Assembly (NCBI RefSeq): GCF_012275575.1
Contig: NZ_NPIH01000234.1
Location: 1-43,367 of the forward strand
Reading direction: 5' to 3'
From: Paraburkholderia sp. SG-MS1
Lineage (GTDB): Bacteria > Pseudomonadota > Gammaproteobacteria > Burkholderiales > Burkholderiaceae
DNA length: 43,367 bases
A model generated the notes under the pieces. It was not told where the DNA came from, searched no databases, and was given only the letters and a program-made list of their open reading frames with translations. This document shows positions 16,929 to 25,534 of the stretch, piece after piece. Each line of letters begins with the position of its first letter. The first letter of the stretch is position 1. A program made the position numbers and the translations under genes.

Positions 16929-18401
16929 TCACACGCCGCTGCGGAAATCCTCCGCATCGACGTCATACCCCGACGGCTCCCAACGAATTGCAAGCAACGC
17001 CAGCAATCCGCACAACGGTGCGAACGCGATGACCCAGAAAACACGCGTGCTTAGCGCAGCCGCCAGCACCGGAAAGAGAAAGAGCGACGCGGCCGAACTG
17101 GCGCGCATCAGCGTCTGATTGAAGCCCACGCCGACCCCGCGCAGCGACGTCGGATAGCTCAACGACGCGAAGGTCATGCTGTGCGATCCGGGTCCAATGC
17201 CTTGGCCCAGCAGGAACACGGCGAGCAACGCAACGGCTGCGACCACCTCGGGCATCGACGACGGACGCCGCACGACGGCAAGGCCCAACAGCGAGATCAA
17301 CTGCAGTGCGTAGCCGAGTACCGTCAACTTCCACGCGCCGACCGCGGGCACGATGCGCACCGCAATCAGGCCGCCGACGAAAGCGAAGCAGAGATTCAGC
17401 GCGAGCGAGGCGAGAATCGTCGTGAGCATCGACTGTGCAAGGAAGCTCGAAATGATGACAGGCAATCCGAACGCGACGGCGTTATAGGCGAAAGCCGAAG
17501 CAATGCCAATGATCGTCGCGAGAACCGTTCGCCGCAGATAGACGCCGCGCAGCAGCGCGCCGTAATTGCGCCACGAACCTGCGCGCACGGGCGCACGACC
17601 GGCGATGGTTGCGACTTCCGGCGCGACCTCCGCATCGATGCCGTACGAACGCTTCAGAATGCGGGCTGCACCTTCAAGGTCGCCCTGATTGGCGGCCCAA
17701 ACGGGCGATTCGCTGATGTATCGGCTGCGAACAGCAATGATGATGATCGCCGGCACCGCGCCGAAGCCGAGAATCAGACGCCATAGCAGGCCCGAGTGGC
17801 TGGCCGGCAATGTCGAATAGAAGCCCAGCACGAGCAGGTATGAGATGCTGATCGCCGCATACCAGACGGGGCACCACGTGGCGATACGCGCGGCCTTGTT
17901 GCCGCGTCCCGACAGGCGTGAGAACTCGGCCAGAAAAGCCATCGCGACAGGCAGATCGATACCCACGCCGAGTCCCATGACGAAGCGCGCGCCTCCGAGC
18001 ACCCAGGCGTTGGGCGCCAATGCGCATGCCAGCGCTGCGACCACGAAGAAAAACATGTCGGCCATGAACACGCGATAACGGCCGATCTTGTCGGTGAGAA
18101 AGCCCCCGAAAAAAGCGCCGAAAATCGCGCCGAACGTAATTGCCGACGCAACGAGCCCCGTGCCCGCAGGCGTGAGCGAAAATTCGCGCGAGACGTCCTT
18201 GAGGCCGAACGCGAGCGCGCCGAGATCATAGGCATCGAGAAAAACGCCGCCGAGCGCGATGGCAACGACGATGCGCGCGTCGCTTCCGGCCGCCGCGCCG
18301 CGGTTGACGAGGTCGGAAACATCAGAAGCCGAACGGATGACAGGCTTTGCGGGCCCGGGTGTGGACACGGCGGACGGAGTAGGCGCAAAGGTAGTTGACA
18401 T
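16929..18401 (-). CDS. MFS transporter (metabolite:proton symporter type)
   Basis: A 490-residue major facilitator with twelve predicted membrane helices. The N-terminal cytoplasmic tail of about 45 residues is Pro/Ser/Ala-rich. Helix 1 holds GGVFLDAYDLGALAFG, with the acidic D-x-x-D pattern of the aromatic-acid and sugar-porter branches. The loop 2-3 signature is GGFLTDKIGRYRVF, and RFVMGLGVGIDLPVA lies in helix 4. A central cytoplasmic loop runs from about 225 to 280. The family suggests import of an organic acid or sugar by proton symport; the substrate cannot be named. It is divergent from the GGDEF-EAL gene and not in an operon with enzymes. Confidence 0.85.
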   Translation of the reverse strand: MSTTFAPTPSAVSTPGPAKPVIRSASDVSDLVNRGAAAGSDARIVVAIALGGVFLDAYDLGALAFGLKDVSREFSLTPAGTGLVASAITFGAIFGAFFGGFLTDKIGRYRVFMADMFFFVVAALACALAPNAWVLGGARFVMGLGVGIDLPVAMAFLAEFSRLSGRGNKAARIATWCPVWYAAISISYLLVLGFYSTLPASHSGLLWRLILGFGAVPAIIIIAVRSRYISESPVWAANQGDLEGAARILKRSYGIDAEVAPEVATIAGRAPVRAGSWRNYGALLRGVYLRRTVLATIIGIASAFAYNAVAFGLPVIISSFLAQSMLTTILASLALNLCFAFVGGLIAVRIVPAVGAWKLTVLGYALQLISLLGLAVVRRPSSMPEVVAAVALLAVFLLGQGIGPGSHSMTFASLSYPTSLRGVGVGFNQTLMRASSAASLFLFPVLAAALSTRVFWVIAFAPLCGLLALLAIRWEPSGYDVDAEDFRSGV

Positions 18402-18543
18402 ACGAAGACGAGCGGCAAAAAGGCGCCATCGTACGCTGGACCTCCGGGCCGTACAAATCCATATTGGTTATTTGCTCATGCAGTCAGGGGGCGGAATCGT
18501 CGTGCATAGCGCTCTTTTCCGCAATAAGCTGAGATTTTGAGGC

Positions 18544-18566
18544 TACGTAATTGAAGTTTACGTAAT
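18544..18566. promoter_or_regulatory. Direct repeat TACGTAAT x2 in the MFS / GGDEF-EAL divergent control region
   Basis: TACGTAAT occurs at 18544-18551 and again at 18559-18566, 15 bases apart, in the AT-rich part of the 217-base divergent region, about 55 bases before the GGDEF-EAL start. Each unit contains the palindrome TACGTA. This is a possible regulator site with no direct support. Confidence 0.25.
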
Positions 18567-18618
18567 AATTGCTGCGCACGCCCCGTTTGAATTCCACTAA
18601 CCGACAAATGTGCAGGTC

Positions 18619-20547
18619 ATGGCTTTTAGCGAACCAAGGTCTCCATTTTTCAAGTGGGTCGTGTCTTCCGCTCAGGAACTGAGTCCGGAAAATCGCCAAA
18701 TCCTGCTCGCTCATCTATTCACGCGAACGCCGTCGATCATATTCGCGTCGATCTGCGAAATCAGCGTTTGCGCCACCGCTTTCTATCTTTATCCGATCCC
18801 GCTATATGCAGCGTGGGGGAGCGCCGTCGTCGCGCTCCTGTTCGCGCGCCTTGCGTTGATCTGGCTGTGCCGCAAGCGCAGCGCGCAAAATCGGCCCACG
18901 CCGACCTCCGCGTTTTTGCTGGCGAGTCTGCTGTGGAGCGTGCTGTTCGGCTTCGGCACGTTGTTGTGCAATATCAGCGGAGATCCAACGCTATTCCTGC
19001 TCGGCAACGTTTGCGCGGTCGGTGTGATCGGCGGATTGGCCGGCCGCAATGCCGGCACGCCCAGACTCGCGATGCTGCAGATCTCGTTCATCCTGGGCCT
19101 GTTGGGTCTCGGCGCGGCGATGTCGCCTGGCAACGGCAAGCTCGTGCTGCTGTTTCAGGCGCCTTTCTGTGCCGCCGGTTTCTTCACTGTGGCGCTACGC
19201 AGCAATCGCGACACTGTCGCCCTGTTGCTGACGCGTGAAAATGCCCACCGTCTCGCCCGCCAGGACAGCCTCACCGGCCTGCCCAATCGCGCGCGTATCA
19301 GCGAATTGCTGCTGGAGCGCACCGGGCAGGGCGCGTCGCGTGAGAATCAGTCGTTCGCTGTTCTCCTGATCGATCTGGACGGTTTCAAGGCGATCAACGA
19401 CAGCCTCGGCCATGCCGCGGGCGATCAGATCCTTCAGGAAGCGGCGATCCGCTTGCGTCAAATCCTGCCGGGCGGCGATCAGGTCGGACGCCTCGCGGGT
19501 GACGAATTCGTCGCGCTTTCCGACGGTATAAGCGAGATCCGCGACGTTCGCGTGCTGGCCGACCGCATCGTCAAGACGCTTGCGCGCCCGTTCGTGTTGA
19601 GCGAGGCGCTCGTGCATATCGGCGCGAGCGTGGGAGTTTCGCTTTATCCGGAGCACGCGAAGACGGGGCCGCAATTGTTGATCTGTGCTGACCGTGCGTT
19701 ATATGCGGTCAAGCGCAGCGGTAAAAGCGCGTTTGTCATCTTTGATGCCGACAAGCACGTTTCCGACGAAAGCCTGAGCCTGCTGCGTAGCGACCTGGAA
19801 GGAGCGCTAAAGTCGTTCAACGGCCTGCGCATGGAGTATCAGCCGATCATCGATCTCAGCGACGGCACAATTTCCGGCCGCGAGGCGCTGATTCGCTGGA
19901 CCCATCCGAACCGCGGCGAACTGCCACCGTCCGCGTTCATCCCGACCGCGGAACGCACCGGCCTGATTCTCGCTCTGGGCGAATGGGCCTTGTTGCGGTC
20001 GTGCACGGAAGCTGCGACGTGGCGGGACAAGGTTGCCGTCGCCGTCAATGTCTCGCCGGTGCAGTTGCGCGAGGAGTCGTTTGCGTCGACGGTTGCGGCG
20101 ATTCTTCGGAAAACGAGGCTGCCGCCCACGCGTCTGAACCTCGAAGTCACGGAAACGGTGCTATTGAACGACGATGCCGTCACGCAGCGCAACGTTGCGA
20201 GGCTGCGTGCGCTAGGCATCGGCATGGCACTCGACGATTTCGGCACCGGCTTCTCGACCATGTCGACGCTCGTGCGTTTTTCGTTCGACAAGCTGAAGAT
20301 CGACAGCTCGTTCGTCAAGGAGTCCGTACACGGGCGCGAATCCGCGGCGGTGGTGCGCGGGATCGTCGCGCTGGCTCGCGAAATCGGTATGCCGACCACG
20401 GCAGAAGGTATCGAAACGCAGGAGCAGCTGGATTTCGTGCGTGTGTGCGGCTGCACGCACGCGCAGGGCTTTTTGTTGGGCAAGCCGCTGCGCGGCAGTG
20501 AGATCGAGCAGATCGACGGGCAACTGACCGTGAACGCGCGTTCCTGA
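18619..20547 (+). CDS. Membrane-bound GGDEF-EAL protein (c-di-GMP synthesis/turnover)
   Basis: A protein of 642 residues. The first 205 hold about five to six membrane helices, an MHYT/MASE-like sensor of unassigned type. A GGDEF domain follows from QDSLTGLPNRARISELL; its signature reads RLAGDEFVAL (residues 293-297 AGDEF), a form still compatible with diguanylate cyclase activity. The inhibitory RxxD site is absent (PGGD occupies that place). The EAL domain has SGREALIRW (422-424), NVSPVQLRE, LEVTETVLLND, ALDDFGTGFSTMSTL, FDKLKIDSSFV and TAEGIETQEQL, so all metal and catalytic positions look intact, and net phosphodiesterase activity is likely. The ATG at 18619 is preferred over the GTG at 18610. 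A small gene follows after 20 bases, probably in the same transcript. Confidence 0.9.
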   Translation: MAFSEPRSPFFKWVVSSAQELSPENRQILLAHLFTRTPSIIFASICEISVCATAFYLYPIPLYAAWGSAVVALLFARLALIWLCRKRSAQNRPTPTSAFLLASLLWSVLFGFGTLLCNISGDPTLFLLGNVCAVGVIGGLAGRNAGTPRLAMLQISFILGLLGLGAAMSPGNGKLVLLFQAPFCAAGFFTVALRSNRDTVALLLTRENAHRLARQDSLTGLPNRARISELLLERTGQGASRENQSFAVLLIDLDGFKAINDSLGHAAGDQILQEAAIRLRQILPGGDQVGRLAGDEFVALSDGISEIRDVRVLADRIVKTLARPFVLSEALVHIGASVGVSLYPEHAKTGPQLLICADRALYAVKRSGKSAFVIFDADKHVSDESLSLLRSDLEGALKSFNGLRMEYQPIIDLSDGTISGREALIRWTHPNRGELPPSAFIPTAERTGLILALGEWALLRSCTEAATWRDKVAVAVNVSPVQLREESFASTVAAILRKTRLPPTRLNLEVTETVLLNDDAVTQRNVARLRALGIGMALDDFGTGFSTMSTLVRFSFDKLKIDSSFVKESVHGRESAAVVRGIVALAREIGMPTTAEGIETQEQLDFVRVCGCTHAQGFLLGKPLRGSEIEQIDGQLTVNARS

Positions 20548-20567
20548 AGACCGGCATGGAGGTGGCA

Positions 20568-20987
20568 ATGAACTCTACACTGCAACTCCAGCTGCGGATT
20601 ACCGTCTCGCCTGAACTCGCGGATGCACTGCGCAGCGACCCGACGAGTGCCGCGCACGCCGCGCTTCGTGACATTCTGCGCAGACACGGCGCGACGTTGA
20701 GGTGCCAGTTCGATGCATTCGCCGATTACGTCAACGAGGCGGAAAAACTCGGGACAGAAAACTTTCCGCTCTATCAATGGACGCGGGACACCATCGAGAA
20801 CCCGGAGAAGAAAGCGAAGTATCTGCAGTCGTTCACGATCTATGTGGACGGCGACGAGGTCTATGGCAGGGACGTCGCGGATGCGATGGAAACCGAATTA
20901 TTGAAACTGGTCGATGCAGACGGCGTTAGCCGCGTTTCAAGATTCGATACAAATCCGGCGAATAATCCGCAGCCGCCCACGCGCTAG
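20568..20987 (+). CDS. Small protein of unknown function downstream of GGDEF-EAL
   Basis: A protein of 139 residues without signal peptide or membrane helix. Visible segments are LRITVSPELADALRSDPTSA and RDILRRHGATLRCQFDAFAD. A middle part FTIYVDGDEVYGRDVADAME follows, and the tail is Asn/Pro-rich. I do not recognise the family. The ATG at 20568 is chosen over 20556 because GGAGGTG lies 3-4 bases upstream, a near-perfect ribosome site. The 20-base gap to the GGDEF-EAL stop suggests co-transcription, so a role linked to that protein is possible but unproven. Confidence 0.65.
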   Translation: MNSTLQLQLRITVSPELADALRSDPTSAAHAALRDILRRHGATLRCQFDAFADYVNEAEKLGTENFPLYQWTRDTIENPEKKAKYLQSFTIYVDGDEVYGRDVADAMETELLKLVDADGVSRVSRFDTNPANNPQPPTR

Positions 20988-21309
20988 CGGCTGCGCCTGG
21001 CCGCCGTGTACGTCAGCCGCGCCGACGCGGCAGACAAAGTAAACGTGCTGCGATCAATTCGCATAGGGCAGGCTTTCTGCCACGCCGTTCTCATTCCTTT
21101 TTCACATTGTCTTCTTCGTGTCACGCGCAACGACCGCGACACCGGCCATGCACAACCCATCCTTTCATCCGGTTGTCACACCTTCACGGCTAGGATCGAT
21201 GCTCGTATCCGTCACGCACCGCGCCGGCAGCGCGCACTTCAGCGCGAGTAGCCACACGCGCCCGGCATCGGCGCTGGCGTTCTTCCATCCTCATACAACA
21301 CCACCGGAC
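20988..21309. other. Intergenic region before the phosphatase gene
   Basis: No gene is supported. The phosphatase frame stays open upstream from 21118, but that extension is Ser/His/Thr-rich, lacks a ribosome site and would bury the Tat signal. No convincing Pho box was seen. Confidence 0.4.
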
Positions 21310-23007
21310 ATGTCGAACAAAAAAATCGTCAAGGCCTCGCCGCCCGATGATCAGGGCGCTTCCATCGTCTCGCGTCGTGGGTTCCTGAAGTTTGCCGGCG
21401 CCTCCAGCCTCGCCACGGCGGCGGGCACGCTGGCATCGGCGGCGCGGGCCGCCAACGGCAATCCGCCGGACGGCACGCCGGAGCAGGTTCACCTGACCTG
21501 GGGCAACGATCCGACGAGCGAAGTCACGGTGTCATGGGCGTCGCTTGCGCCGGCGGTGAATCCGCAGGTGCGTTTCAGCGGCGCGGATTCGAAGCGGCAC
21601 ACCGTGCATGCGGTGCAAGGCACATACACCGACGGCATCAACGGCGAGGTCGTGTTTGCCTATCACGCGCGTCTGCGCGATCTGAAGGCCGATACGAATT
21701 ACCAGTACGAAGTGACGGCCGAGAACGACGACAACGCGGCGCAGCCTTTTTCCGCGAGCTTTCGCACGGCGCCGCGCGGCCGCGCGCCGTTTCGCTGGAC
21801 GAGCTACGGCGACCTCGCGACGCCGAATACCGGCTGGGTGTTGTCGTCGCCGCAAAGCCGCTTCGCGGTGCAGGCGGTCGAGCGCTTTCAGCCGCTTTTC
21901 CACCTGCTCAACGGCGACCTTTGCTATGCCAACCTGAATCCGCTGCAACAGCCGGCGGTGTGGCGCGACTTCGGCAACAACGCGCAGACGTCGGCGTCGA
22001 ACCGGCCCTGGATGCCCTGTCCCGGCAATCACGAACTCGAATTCAATAACGGCGAACAGGGACTGGCGTCGTATCTCGCGCGCTATACGCTGCCGGATAA
22101 TCATTCGCGCTTCCAGGGCCGCTGGTACAGCTTCCGCGTGAGCTCCGTGCTCTTCATCTCGCTCGATGCGGACGACGTCGTCTATCAGGACGCGGCAGCG
22201 TTCGTGGCCGGGCCCACGCCGCTGGTGCCGGTCGCGAGCACCGGCAATCCGCCGATTCAACCGGGCACCTCGTTATACGTGCGCGGATATAGCGATGGCG
22301 AGCAGACCCGCTGGCTCGAAAAGGTCCTGCACCACGCCGCGCAGGACGACGAAGTGGACTGGATCATCGTCCAGATGCATCAGGACGCGCTGAGTTCGTC
22401 GCAGACCGGCAACGGTTCGGATAAGGGCATCCGCGAGGCCTGGCTGCCGCTGTTCGACCGCTACGGTGTCGACCTGGTGTTGTGCGGCCACGATCACGAC
22501 TACGAGCGCAGCTATCCCGTGCGCGGCTGCAATCATCACAAGGGCACCGACATCGCGACGGGCCGCCCGGTCGATACATTGCAACCGAAGCCGGTGATGT
22601 CGGCGGTATCGTCGGGCGCGTCGACGTTCGACACGAGCCACGGCACGATTCACCTGATTCTCGGCGGCGGCGGCACGAGCGCGCCGCTCGATGTGTACGG
22701 TGTGGATATCGGCACGGGCCAGCCGCAAGCGCGGATTTTCACGCGACCCAATCGGCCGGTTGCGGGGACGACGGCGGGAACGTTCGCGCGCGCCAACGCG
22801 GACGCCGTCGAGGACGCGATCTGGTCGGCGCAACGCGACACCGGCACGGGCTACGGGATTGCGGTGTTCGATCACGACCCCGGACATCGCGGCGGCGAAA
22901 CGACGATCACGATGAACTACTATCACGCGCCCGGTGCGGATCAGACGCCGACGCCGAACTACGAGTTGTTCGAGACGATCGAGTTGAAGAAGAAGCGCCG
23001 CGGGTGA
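21310..23007 (+). CDS. Tat-exported purple acid phosphatase-like metallophosphoesterase
   Basis: A protein of about 565 residues. A Tat signal lies near the N-terminus (SRRGFLKFAG, Arg22-Arg23, then a hydrophobic stretch ending AARA). A fibronectin-like N-terminal domain of purple acid phosphatases follows (VHLTWGNDPTSEVTVSWASL to FRTAPRG). The metallophosphoesterase domain shows all motifs: YGDLATPN, LLNGDLCYANLNP, PCPGNHELEF, the His of IVQMHQDAL and GHDHDYERSYP. It should hydrolyse phosphomonoesters or related esters in the periplasm with a bimetal centre; Tat export fits a folded metalloenzyme. The ATG at 21310 places the Tat signal correctly. It is transcribed alone. Confidence 0.88.
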   Translation: MSNKKIVKASPPDDQGASIVSRRGFLKFAGASSLATAAGTLASAARAANGNPPDGTPEQVHLTWGNDPTSEVTVSWASLAPAVNPQVRFSGADSKRHTVHAVQGTYTDGINGEVVFAYHARLRDLKADTNYQYEVTAENDDNAAQPFSASFRTAPRGRAPFRWTSYGDLATPNTGWVLSSPQSRFAVQAVERFQPLFHLLNGDLCYANLNPLQQPAVWRDFGNNAQTSASNRPWMPCPGNHELEFNNGEQGLASYLARYTLPDNHSRFQGRWYSFRVSSVLFISLDADDVVYQDAAAFVAGPTPLVPVASTGNPPIQPGTSLYVRGYSDGEQTRWLEKVLHHAAQDDEVDWIIVQMHQDALSSSQTGNGSDKGIREAWLPLFDRYGVDLVLCGHDHDYERSYPVRGCNHHKGTDIATGRPVDTLQPKPVMSAVSSGASTFDTSHGTIHLILGGGGTSAPLDVYGVDIGTGQPQARIFTRPNRPVAGTTAGTFARANADAVEDAIWSAQRDTGTGYGIAVFDHDPGHRGGETTITMNYYHAPGADQTPTPNYELFETIELKKKRRG

Positions 23008-23354
23008 CTGCTCGATGAGCATGCGCGGCGGGTCGGCGACGCAACGGAGTACGGTGATTCGTCGATCCGCCATCGGGCTGCACAACCTGTGACCCGGTCA
23101 ACCGGATAACTTCAACAGGCCAGTCTTCGCCTCTTCCCTTCGCTGTTCTTGAGTGTGTCGCATGCAATGCCGCGTATTTCCGCGCACGTTGCAGCCGCCG
23201 GCTTCGATCGCTCTCCTGCTGCGCAACACGCTCCGCTCATACCACCCTCCGTCATTTTGTTACACGTCTTACCGGACCGGTCATGGGTGGTTACAAAAGG
23301 CTTTCGTCAGGCCGGTTATACTCGGCGCCGTCTCAAGAAAATAAAACACCAGTT
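23008..23354. other. Intergenic region before the glycine-zipper gene
   Basis: No gene is supported. A good -10 hexamer, TATACT, lies at 23317-23322, 33 bases before the glycine-zipper ATG, but no -35 box at 17 bases stands out. Confidence 0.4.
23317..23322 (+). promoter_or_regulatory. Candidate -10 element of the glycine-zipper gene
   Basis: TATACT differs from the consensus at one base and lies 33 bases before the ATG. The best upstream partner, TTACAA at 23291-23296, is 20 bases away, longer than optimal, so the assignment is weak. Confidence 0.3.
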
Positions 23355-23795
23355 ATGTCGAAGAAAATCATCCGGATGGTTGCCGTTGCTGTGTTGACCG
23401 CTGCGGCATCTTTGTCGGCAGTGGCCGGCGATATGAACAACATGCTCGGCGGCGCGCTCGGCGGTGTGGCCGGCGCGGCGCTCGGTGGCGCAGTGGGCGG
23501 CAGCACGGGCGCGGTTATCGGCGGTGCGGTGGGCGGCGGCGCCGGCGGTGCAGTGACGTCGAATCGCCGCGAGCGCACGGGCGCGGTCATCGGCGGGGCG
23601 CTCGGCGGCGGTGCGGGCACGGCAGCCGGCAATGCGATGGGCGGCCGCTCGGGCGGCCTCATCGGCGCGGCAGTGGGCGGTGGCGCGGGCTCGGCGCTCG
23701 GCGGCAACGTCTCGCGCTCCAACTCGTACGGCGACGATTATTCGCGCGGCTACCGCTCCGGCAAGCGTCATCACAAGCATCGTCACTACGACTGA
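23355..23795 (+). CDS. Exported glycine-zipper protein
   Basis: A protein of 146 residues. The signal peptide is MSKKIIRMVAVAVLTAAASL ending SAVAG. Residues from about 25 to 120 are almost pure Gly/Ala zipper repeats of the GGALGGVAGAALGGAVGG type, in four blocks separated by short polar turns (TSNRRERTG, AMGGRSGG). The C-terminus is basic and His-rich (SGKRHHKHRHYD). Such repeats form tightly packed membrane-inserting helices, as in Rickettsia 17-kDa antigen-like and YmgG-like proteins, so an envelope location is likely. The His-rich tail could bind metal (inference). The ATG at 23355 is chosen because it starts the signal peptide. Confidence 0.75.
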   Translation: MSKKIIRMVAVAVLTAAASLSAVAGDMNNMLGGALGGVAGAALGGAVGGSTGAVIGGAVGGGAGGAVTSNRRERTGAVIGGALGGGAGTAAGNAMGGRSGGLIGAAVGGGAGSALGGNVSRSNSYGDDYSRGYRSGKRHHKHRHYD

Positions 23796-23942
23796 ACGCG
23801 TCACGCTCGCGCTTGAATTCATAGTGGCGCGAGCACGACGTTGCATTCATCAGGATGCGTGAATCGGAACCCAGGTTTCCGATTCATACCGAACCCACGG
23901 CGATCATATAATCAGGCGCATTTGAACCCACGCGCGCCCGAC

Positions 23943-25451
23943 ATGAGACTACTCGCCTGGACTTTCCCTGCTGTCGTTCTCCTTACCGCTTCTCCCGCCT
24001 TCGCCCAATCGACGCCGCCGCGCGACGAATTCTTCTGGCTCGGTGAAATCAACAAGGCCACGGTCGTCATCAACACCGACGAAGGGCTGCTCGACAAGGC
24101 GATGGCCCCGCGTCTCGCCGCGGGTGTAGCGAAGGTCATCGCCGACGGCAATCAACCCGGCGCGAAACGTCCGGCTACGGTCATCACGTTCGAACCGCTG
24201 CTGATCAAAGCGGCCGGCGAAGACGTGACGCTATTGCACGCAGGGCGCTCCAGCCAGGATATGCACGCCACGTATCGCTCGGCGATTCTGCGTGGCGAAC
24301 TGCTGAACCTCGCCGATCAGCTGAACCGCACGACCGCGACGCTGGTGCGTCTTGCCGGCCAATACCCGGCGACCATCCTGCCCAACTACACGAACGGCGT
24401 GGCGGCGCAACCGAACAGCTACGGCCACTACTTGCTGGGCTTCGCCGCGGGACTCGATCGCGACGCGCAGCGCATTCGTGAAGCGTACAAGCGTGTCGAC
24501 CGTTCGTCGATGGGCACGACGGTGCTCAATGGCACGAGTTGGCCGTTGAATCGCGAGCGGATGGCGCATTATCTCGGCTTCAATGCGATCGTCGACAACG
24601 CGTATGACGCTTCGCAAATCTCTTCCGTCGACGAACCGGTCGAAGCCAGCGCGATCGTCACGAGCGTGGCGCTGCACACCGGCAGTTTCATTCAGGACGT
24701 GATGACGCAATACGCCGAGTCTCGGCCGTGGATTCTGCTGCAGGAAGGCGGCGTCAACACGTACGTGTCGAGCGCGATGCCGCAAAAGCGCAACCCCGGC
24801 CTGCTGATCCGCACGCGCACGGACGCGTCCACTGCGTTGGCGCAAGCCGAGGGTGTCGTGCTGGAGGCGCACAATCTGCCGCCCGGCATGAGCGATCCCA
24901 AGGACGTGAAGGCGAACACGGAGATGATCGACAGCGGCATAGCCGCGCTCAAAGGCTGGCAGACGGTAATGAACGCGCTCGTGATCAACCCCGAACGCGC
25001 GCTCGAAGAACTGAATAGCGACTGGACCGCGTCGCAGGAAGTCGCCGACGTCCTGATGCGCAAATACAAATTGCCGTTCCGGGTCGGTCATCATTTTGCG
25101 TCGAATGTCGTGGAGTACGCGCGGCAGAAGGACATCAAACCGCTCGACTTTCCGTACGCCGACGCGCAACGCATCTATCGGGAGACGGTGGCGGGGACGC
25201 CGTATGCCGGTGATCTGCCGATGAGCGAAGCCGAGTTCCGTGCGACGCTCGATCCAGTGTCGATCGTGAACAATCGCGCGACGACGGGCGGTCCGCAACC
25301 CGCTGAAATGGCGCGCATGCTGAAGGAAGCGAACGCGCGCGTCGCGCAGCAGGATCAGTGGATCAAGGAGAACCGCGCGCATATCGACGGATCGCTGGCG
25401 AAACTGGATGTCGATTTCGACAAGGTGCTCGGCCGCTCGCGCGGGAATTGA
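23943..25451 (+). CDS. Exported argininosuccinate lyase/fumarase-superfamily protein, altered active site
   Basis: A protein of 502 residues with a clear signal peptide (MRLLAWTFPAVVLLTASPAF then AQ), unlike cytosolic argininosuccinate lyase. Superfamily landmarks are HAGRSSQDMHATYRSAILR (99-117, compare HTGRSRNDQ) and the flexible catalytic loop SSAMPQKRNP (276-285). The third landmark, normally GYTHLQRAQP with the catalytic His, reads NYTNGVAAQP, so that His is Asn151. The protein should keep the tetrameric all-helical fold but may perform a different elimination or only bind a ligand. It is not beside arginine genes and is unlikely to be argH, although pipelines may name it so. The ATG at 23943 starts the signal peptide. 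Confidence 0.78.
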   Translation: MRLLAWTFPAVVLLTASPAFAQSTPPRDEFFWLGEINKATVVINTDEGLLDKAMAPRLAAGVAKVIADGNQPGAKRPATVITFEPLLIKAAGEDVTLLHAGRSSQDMHATYRSAILRGELLNLADQLNRTTATLVRLAGQYPATILPNYTNGVAAQPNSYGHYLLGFAAGLDRDAQRIREAYKRVDRSSMGTTVLNGTSWPLNRERMAHYLGFNAIVDNAYDASQISSVDEPVEASAIVTSVALHTGSFIQDVMTQYAESRPWILLQEGGVNTYVSSAMPQKRNPGLLIRTRTDASTALAQAEGVVLEAHNLPPGMSDPKDVKANTEMIDSGIAALKGWQTVMNALVINPERALEELNSDWTASQEVADVLMRKYKLPFRVGHHFASNVVEYARQKDIKPLDFPYADAQRIYRETVAGTPYAGDLPMSEAEFRATLDPVSIVNNRATTGGPQPAEMARMLKEANARVAQQDQWIKENRAHIDGSLAKLDVDFDKVLGRSRGN

Positions 25452-25534
25452 CCATCGCCTTGGACAGCGCGACTTCGCGAGCACTGCGTTGATCCGTCCG
25501 TGCTCGCGAGGCGGAGATCCGATAAGGCGCTTGA

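Noticed and set aside
21118..21309. N-terminal extension of the phosphatase from the ATG at 21118
   Set aside because: It would place 64 low-quality residues before the Tat signal, and there is no ribosome site.
23425..23720. Gly/Ala repeat DNA considered as a CRISPR-like or tandem repeat array
   Set aside because: The repetition is at codon level within the glycine-zipper protein, with irregular units and no spacers.
23943..25451. argH (arginine biosynthesis)
   Set aside because: It carries a signal peptide and lacks the catalytic His, and no arginine genes are adjacent.
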